A stretch of DNA of 64,000 nucleotides from Lepas anatifera (lineage: Eukaryota > Arthropoda > Thecostraca > Lepadidae), in the NCBI GenBank assembly GCA_034440635.1, contig JAOTON010001690.1, positions 1 to 64,000 on the forward strand, read 5' to 3'. The notes beneath the pieces are model-generated. The model had not been told where the DNA came from. It saw only the letters and a list, made by a program, of their open reading frames with translations, and made no database searches. Of the stretch, positions 12,501 to 64,000 are shown piece after piece (position 1 is the stretch's first letter; each line of letters starts with the position of its first letter). A program made the translations under genes and the position numbers.

Positions 12501-15426
12501 AAAGAAAGTTAAGTCTCAAATTTGTGACGTATTGGCGCAAAACGGACTTCAAAAATTGAAATCAGTGGTATGTTGGGGTGGGAACATTCTCCTGCCAAAT
12601 CCATTGTTTGACTCCATTCTTGTTGTTCGGTATCATTTTGGTTGTAATAGCTAAGTACTGCTTGTATTCTACATGGTCCATACTGACGTCATCCATGGGG
12701 TTTGCAGAACATTTTCTGGTAAATTTCGTATTCTAGTTTGACTTGGCCCTCAAAGTAGCACAACGTGTTCAATAGGATCAGTTTGAATGTTTTTCTTTGT
12801 GATTAAATAGGTAGAAAGTGTATGGTTCAAATAATCAAACCATGGTCTCAGGTTGGTCACAGGGGTGATCTGCCCAGTGCACTGGACCAAGACTATGAGA
12901 CAAACGAGGAGTTCCTGAAGAAAGCTCACCACGTGCTTCTGGAGGTGAGATTACACGCGGTGTGTGTCGGATTAACAGCACTGCGGCGCTGTCTCCGGAA
13001 TGAGCCGCAGAGGTAACGGGGAGATTACGGCGGATGAAACCCAGAATAAGACTAGATCAATGAGCTTAGACATGTGCCATCGTTGGCATTTGTCGGGTTT
13101 TCCTGAATAAAAGTCGAACTTGCTGTCTTTAATTTCGGTGGAACCTTTTTTACCTGGGGGTTTACGACATGCCTACGCAGGGTTAAACGGCGTCGGAGTG
13201 AGCATGGCTAGGGTAGCGCGCCAAATCATGTTTATGGGTGTTCATCCCGCGATCCGTTACTCAACCCAAAGGGTCACGCCATCGGGCCGAACGCGCGCGA
13301 GCAGACAGCGCCACCCAGACCTTGCGTGGAACCTGAACATAATTAGTTTGAAACATATTTGAAATCAGATTGCACTTAGTGGCGGAAAAAGTACCCTGCT
13401 TTATGGCGATTTTCATCACAATGTCGCTGCAAAATAGGCTCATGGGGTTGTTAGGGTTGGTGTCGGGTGTAACCGTGGCTTTATTGTGTTCCCGAGTTAC
13501 ACGTTGCTGCGTACCTGTATTCCGGATACTTGGCCTAGCGCAGCTGATTGGCACGGGTCAGTGCACCCCGAGTGCACCCGGGCCACCCTGCAGCCGGCGG
13601 TTCAACACTAGTGCGAGAACAGTCCTGAAATTCCAGACAGCCGGTGTTATTGAGTGGGCGATAGGCTGAGTTATCTATACAATGGCTGCTTGCATGCTTT
13701 CTGTAAAATTTCATGTTTGTGGCGCGATGTTGGTGGACATCGATTTATGTTTTGATTTAGGTCATTAATTATGACGGGTACCATTAATATATTGAAACCC
13801 CATAACAACCTGTGTCACTTGCGCCAATAAGGACGGGTGCCATTCATTAGAGACCATTAATTAGAGCTGTAATTATTACAGGTATCATTCACGTCTGGAA
13901 ACCCCATAACAACTTGTGTCGCTTGCGTGACGTACAAATAGTTCCCCGCCTTTTCCACTCGTCAGTGAAAAGATTGTTTCAGCACAAAGTGCTGTTTTCA
14001 AACAAGGAACCTATTTGTGAAGTTCTCTGAACCGCTCATTCTTAGCTAATGACGTAGCTAATTTTCCGCCGAGAGGATGAAGGCGGCATCCCTGGGTTCT
14101 GTGCATCCGAAGGGAGGAGAAACCAGGACAATGTGTCGACAGGCATAAGCTGGTGGTTTCCGAAACTCCGGGGCAGCTGTGAAGAGATATTTTAGTTACA
14201 GCACGATAATTGCTACTTCGGATTGATGAAGCCTGTGGGCAAAATCGACGCATCGTAAAGCCTATATTTCTGTTTAAAAGGGAATTAACTTCTTTGTCGA
14301 AATTCTAAAAAGGAATGTTGATGGACAAAATAAGTATGGAAATCTGGAAACCACATTTTGTTTCCACCTTCAATCGCCCAGAACAAAAGTAGAGCCATTT
14401 TCTTACAATTTATGATGTCGTCATAACAGAATGTGGCTCACTTCCATACATTGTTACAGGGTTGGCAGCGTTATGCCACTTCGTGGTTTTTACCGGTATT
14501 TGCGTCAAAAAACCGTCTGGCATAAACTAGTTTTTGCCACAGGTCAAAAGTTGAAAACGATTGTTTTTTATCGGTTATCATACAAAGTGCGTTCTCATAC
14601 CTTCAAACCTGAATGTTAGTCTTCCAAATCGATATTAACCACCTTTATTCCTTTTTGAAAGGTTCAGAAGCATTGCAGTTTACTTTCATAATAATTATGC
14701 ATCGCTTGGCAGCTTTTTCCGACTTATCACTGATCAGTTCCATCAAGAACGAATATATTCGATTGCAATATATCTTTAAATCCATAATATAGCATATCTC
14801 AGCTGAAAAAACGGGATAAAGGTTCATTTGTAATTGGTTCAGTCCTATTACTGGACAATAGCTGAATATATACTTATTTCGCAGGATGTTTAATGTGTCG
14901 GTGACGTATTTGCCACTGCTACAATAATAGCCTATGCATCAATAGTATGCCAGTTTCAATAGGTGAGAGGGACTAATTGAATTATTGCAACCAGATAGAA
15001 AGGGATTCCTTCGGGGTTTGAATTAGGGCCTAATGACCCTTTATTTTGAACTTAGGATTGCACGGAAAATGTAATACAGAGAGCTTTCGATGAAATGCAA
15101 TGCCAAACAGGCCATGAGTGGTATCTCGTCACGCTATCTAAGTTCAAAACTTATCATAAAAGGGACTGAGAACCCATTATCCCGCCCATTATCAATTTCA
15201 TTAACCCGAAACCCATGATCAACTCACCAAAAAGAACATTCAATTTGAATACCGCAAGTTTTTTGGAAATTTTTTAAGTGTCGTCTCGGTACGGTTTAGC
15301 CTCACGCGCGCGGTGTTGGGACAGGTGGAGGTGGTCTCTGGGGAGCTGGTGTGTCCGGAGACCGGCCGGAAGTTCCCGGTCACCGACGGCATCCCCAACA
15401 TGCTGCTGAACGAAGACGAAGTGTGA
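3473..15426 (+). CDS. TRMT112: TRMT112: tRNA/protein methyltransferase activator subunit
   Basis: There are four coding exons, 3473-3559, 8823-8924, 12852-12944 and 15325-15426. All are in phase 0 with GT-AG borders, and they give 127 residues (the human protein has 125). Exon 1 encodes [16 protein letters not shown], the hallmark start. Exon 2 holds [15 protein letters not shown]. Exon 3 holds [17 protein letters not shown]. Exon 4 holds the zinc-ribbon-like CPETGRKFP and the family's closing [11 protein letters not shown]. In other animals TRM112 stabilises and activates several methyltransferases, including the tRNA enzymes ALKBH8 and TRMT11, the rRNA enzymes BUD23 and METTL5, and the release-factor enzyme HEMK2. 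It acts in cytosol and nucleus. Only one of the two zinc-ribbon cysteine positions is plainly visible. The gene is stretched over 12 kb by transposon-filled introns. A poly(A) signal AATAAA lies at 15794-15799. Confidence 0.96.
3863..5000 (+). mobile_element. hAT-like non-autonomous transposon, copy A
   Basis: This 1138-bp element starts CCAGTCTGCA and ends TGCAGACTGG. Its terminal inverted repeats are about 50 bp, and both contain TTGGGGCAGCC. It is flanked by a perfect 8-bp target duplication, GGTAGTTG, at 3855-3862 and 5001-5008. The interior has no transposase. The 8-bp duplication points to the hAT superfamily. The subterminal zone near the left end has a row of TTGGGGCAG words that could be transposase binding sites (inference). 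It lies in TRMT112 intron 1. Confidence 0.85.
5160..6295 (-). mobile_element. hAT-like non-autonomous transposon, copy B (inverted)
   Basis: This is a second copy of the element at 3863-5000 in reverse orientation, 1136 bp, with the same CCAGTCTGCA / TGCAGACTGG ends. Its own target duplication is CTAAAGGG (5152-5159) against CTGAAGGG (6296-6303), with one mismatch. Separate target duplications show two independent insertions rather than one duplicated block. The copy is inserted at the left margin of the fold-back element that continues at 6304, so it is younger than that element. Confidence 0.83.
6531..6671 (+). repeat. Interstitial (TTAGG)n array
   Basis: About 28 uninterrupted copies of GTTAG/TTAGG, the arthropod telomere repeat, run to 6671 and then pass into a TTTGG variant array up to about 6757. 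The array sits in the left arm of the fold-back element. Confidence 0.95.
7083..7133 (-). repeat. Interstitial (CCTAA)n array, inverted partner
   Basis: About 10 copies of CCTAA lie in the opposite orientation to the array at 6531-6671. They are preceded by a CTCAC array at about 7037-7066. The unequal lengths of the two arrays show they have expanded or contracted separately since the palindrome formed. Confidence 0.95.
8823..8924 (+). CDS. TRMT112: TRMT112 exon 2
   Basis: It encodes 34 residues, from [15 protein letters not shown] to CKTAEE. The acceptor is TTTACAG|CCT and the donor GAG|GTAGGT. This is the core of the methyltransferase-binding platform in the family. Confidence 0.95.
8958..9166. 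mobile_element. Small GC-rich inverted-end element, degenerate
   Basis: It starts GCTGGATCCAGGAAGG and ends near ATCTGCATCGCTCC, with poly-C/GGTGCCC blocks inside, like the family at 68-345. It is degenerate and non-coding. Confidence 0.3.
9266..11774 (-). mobile_element. Decayed hAT transposon with transposase remnants
   Basis: The ends are CAATGGTGGGCACT on the left and AGTGCCCACCACTG on the right, an inverted repeat of about 14 bp that resembles typical hAT ends. Both subterminal zones (9290-9400 and 11650-11765) are packed with CGATAA/TTATCG words. Minus-strand fragments between them resemble the C-terminal half of hAT transposases. TATATAA near 11135 on the minus strand could be its old promoter. 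The flanking 8 bp on the two sides agree only partly, so the target duplication is eroded. Confidence 0.7.
9718..10600 (-). pseudogene. hAT transposase remnant
   Basis: The minus-strand fragments at 10328-10579 and 9996-10262 read in part [31 protein letters not shown] and [12 protein letters not shown]. They resemble the region of hAT transposases where a ...LKPF... helix precedes ...LDPRF... . Stops and frame changes break the coding, the N-terminal zinc finger is not seen, and no DDE catalytic triad can be placed. It is clearly non-functional. The family call rests on motif likeness and on the surrounding inverted repeats. Confidence 0.55.
12018..12360. mobile_element. Degenerate GGATCC-end miniature element
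   Basis: It has GC-rich content with a right end ATCCTGGATCTGCCTATGG, matching the ends of the elements at 44447-44635. The small ORFs across it are artefacts. It lies in TRMT112 intron 2. Confidence 0.3.
12852..12944 (+). CDS. TRMT112: TRMT112 exon 3
   Basis: It encodes 31 residues, from VGHRGDLPS to HHVLLE. The acceptor is CTCAG|GTTGG and the donor GAG|GTGAGA. The YETNEEFL stretch matches the conserved family helix. Confidence 0.95.
15325..15426 (+). CDS. TRMT112: TRMT112 exon 4 and stop
   Basis: It encodes the last 33 residues, including [20 protein letters not shown], and ends NEDEV-TGA. The acceptor is GGGACAG|GTG. The 3' untranslated region probably runs to the AATAAA at 15794. Confidence 0.95.
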   Translation: MEVVSGELVCPETGRKFPVTDGIPNMLLNEDEV

Positions 15427-16811
15427 GGCGCCCAAGCTGACCCGTTTTGTTTCATCTGTACATCTAAGTCAAGTGTCGCATTCCTTTCAATACAGCTGTG
15501 TTCCGTGTCAGGCCGTATTTATGTTCTGGTATGCATATTTTTAAGTTCTGGGATAAGTCAATCCCAATACATCTTTGCAAATATATCGAGATGAAGCTTT
15601 CAAGCACAAGCTTGCCTCGTGGAACACTCAACGTCCGACCCGGAAATTTATTATAAGTGCCCTGTGCAACGGAATGGTCTTATACTGTATCACCGCCAGT
15701 AAAGGCAGATACCTTGGGAACATTCCATCCGTTTCATTAACGCAGAGACGCCTGGCGTGCCTTACTACTTAATCTCAGCAAAGTCCGCCCAGAAATAAAC
15801 CAATATACAGGTGATTGTCAGCTTAATTGTGTCACATCTACACCGGCTGCACACAGCAACAATGAACAAGGTAGCACGTTCCACCATGAACGGCTTCACA
15901 GCGTGGCAGTGACTGAGGCGGCACGTTTGACTCTCATAAAAATACTAGTGATTATGACACTACCGCTAATACATCGCTACAAAAATCGACTACCTGTACA
16001 TCGCAAGACAAAACGTCATGTTAAGCTGCCGTGAAGCGGGTTCCCGATTTTGCAAACTCCAACCCAAATACGTTTCGGCCTTCAACCCGCACGATTGTGG
16101 GCAGATTCAACAGTTTCGCACGTTCGCCAGAATCGGTATCTGAGCTCCTAGTCCCAAAAGCCTAGTTTCAGGGGGAGTCATGTCTATTTGGGCGTCCTAT
16201 TTGCAAAATCGAGAGTCCTCTGCGAAAGCATGGCGACAAGAAGTGCTTAAACATAAATATAATGTCACCGCAGACTTCCAACAGCGTCATCAGACAATAC
16301 AGGATCACCTTGCTAATTATAAGAAAGTCACCGAAGAAGCTCAATCCCCACAAGTGCATAGACTACGCGCTACAAAAAACCGCTCCTTCTCAACGCATAG
16401 CTTTGCAACCAAGGGCGACCTTGGCGAAGATAACGCATGCCAACGATTTACCTAACGAATCTTTATCTCTGGGATGTATGCTCGACTTCATGTCGGCAGC
16501 GCTCGCCCGTCAAATACGATGAGAAACTGGCAGTACCTTGATATCAAACATGACTGAAAAACTATATCTAGTAAGCACATTACGGGAGCGAGCATTTCGC
16601 GGAACGTTCGGTGTCTTACACTGTTAAAATGCAAAGTTTTCGGTCTCTTACACCGTTCCGTCCATTTCACGCCCGTTCGCGGACCTTGACCTCGTTCTGA
16701 ACACAAACTGGATCCAGCAACTCCAGCAGCGCGCTGGCACGGAAGACTGACATAGTATTTCGAGGTGGCATCCCCGCAACGTCGTCCCACTCCCAAGCAC
16801 CGCCTCGCCCT
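15427..16811. other. Convergent intergenic region between TRMT112 and IQGAP
   Basis: It holds the TRMT112 3' untranslated region (AATAAA at 15794-15799) and presumably the 3' untranslated region of IQGAP on the other strand. An ORF of 91 codons at 16180-16455 (+) has no recognisable family and is probably chance. On the minus strand TTTATT at 15647-15652 would give AATAAA for IQGAP, but it is 1.1 kb past the stop, so the true signal is uncertain. Confidence 0.5.
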
Positions 16812-63933
<47,122 letters not shown>

Positions 63934-64000
63934 CTGCAACGGAGGCGCGCCGCAGGGTCAGCGGATGAGGCGCGGGGGTACGAAGGTGACGGGGGCCAGA

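Noticed and set aside
16180..16522. 86-91 codon ORFs in the convergent intergenic region
   Set aside because: Two overlapping frames are open with no family resemblance; probably untranslated or chance.

Overview
This is animal (eukaryotic) nuclear DNA, almost certainly from an arthropod and most likely a crustacean. The signs are spliced genes with GT-AG introns, a rhabdomeric opsin carrying the arthropod HEK loop motif, and arrays of TTAGG, the arthropod telomere motif. A barnacle-like or other thecostracan source would fit the large repeat-filled introns and GC-rich exons, but that is only a guess. No bacterial-type gene is present.

Three protein genes are readable. (1) TRMT112 (+ strand, 3473-15426) has four exons in perfect phase and encodes a 127-residue activator of RNA and protein methyltransferases. 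(2) An IQGAP family scaffold gene (- strand, about 63.9 kb down to 16.8 kb) has 31 recognisable exons. They run from the calponin-homology domain through IQGAP repeats, a WW-like segment, IQ motifs and the RasGAP-related domain to the C-terminal tail; only the first one or two exons lie beyond the right edge. (3) A visual r-opsin (+ strand, 50798-54842, three coding exons, 382 residues) lies inside an IQGAP intron on the opposite strand, with its own TATA promoter and poly(A) signal. TRMT112 and IQGAP converge tail to tail around 15.4-16.8 kb.

The rest is repeats. TRMT112 intron 1 holds two inverted copies of a hAT-like non-autonomous transposon with 8-bp target duplications. One of them is inserted at the edge of a fold-back element that contains TTAGG arrays. 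TRMT112 intron 2 holds a decayed hAT transposon with transposase remnants. The IQGAP introns hold a Penelope-like relic, TTAA-flanked elements rich in AGGTCA half-sites, several small inverted-repeat elements, tRNA-like SINE heads and AT microsatellites.

The most striking feature is that about a dozen minisatellites in IQGAP sit directly on exon-intron junctions. In several of them each repeat unit carries a copy of the adjoining splice site, sometimes with 8-24 nt of exon. The result is arrays of tens of potential decoy or alternative splice sites next to real exons. I know of no described system of this kind, and it is the main finding here.
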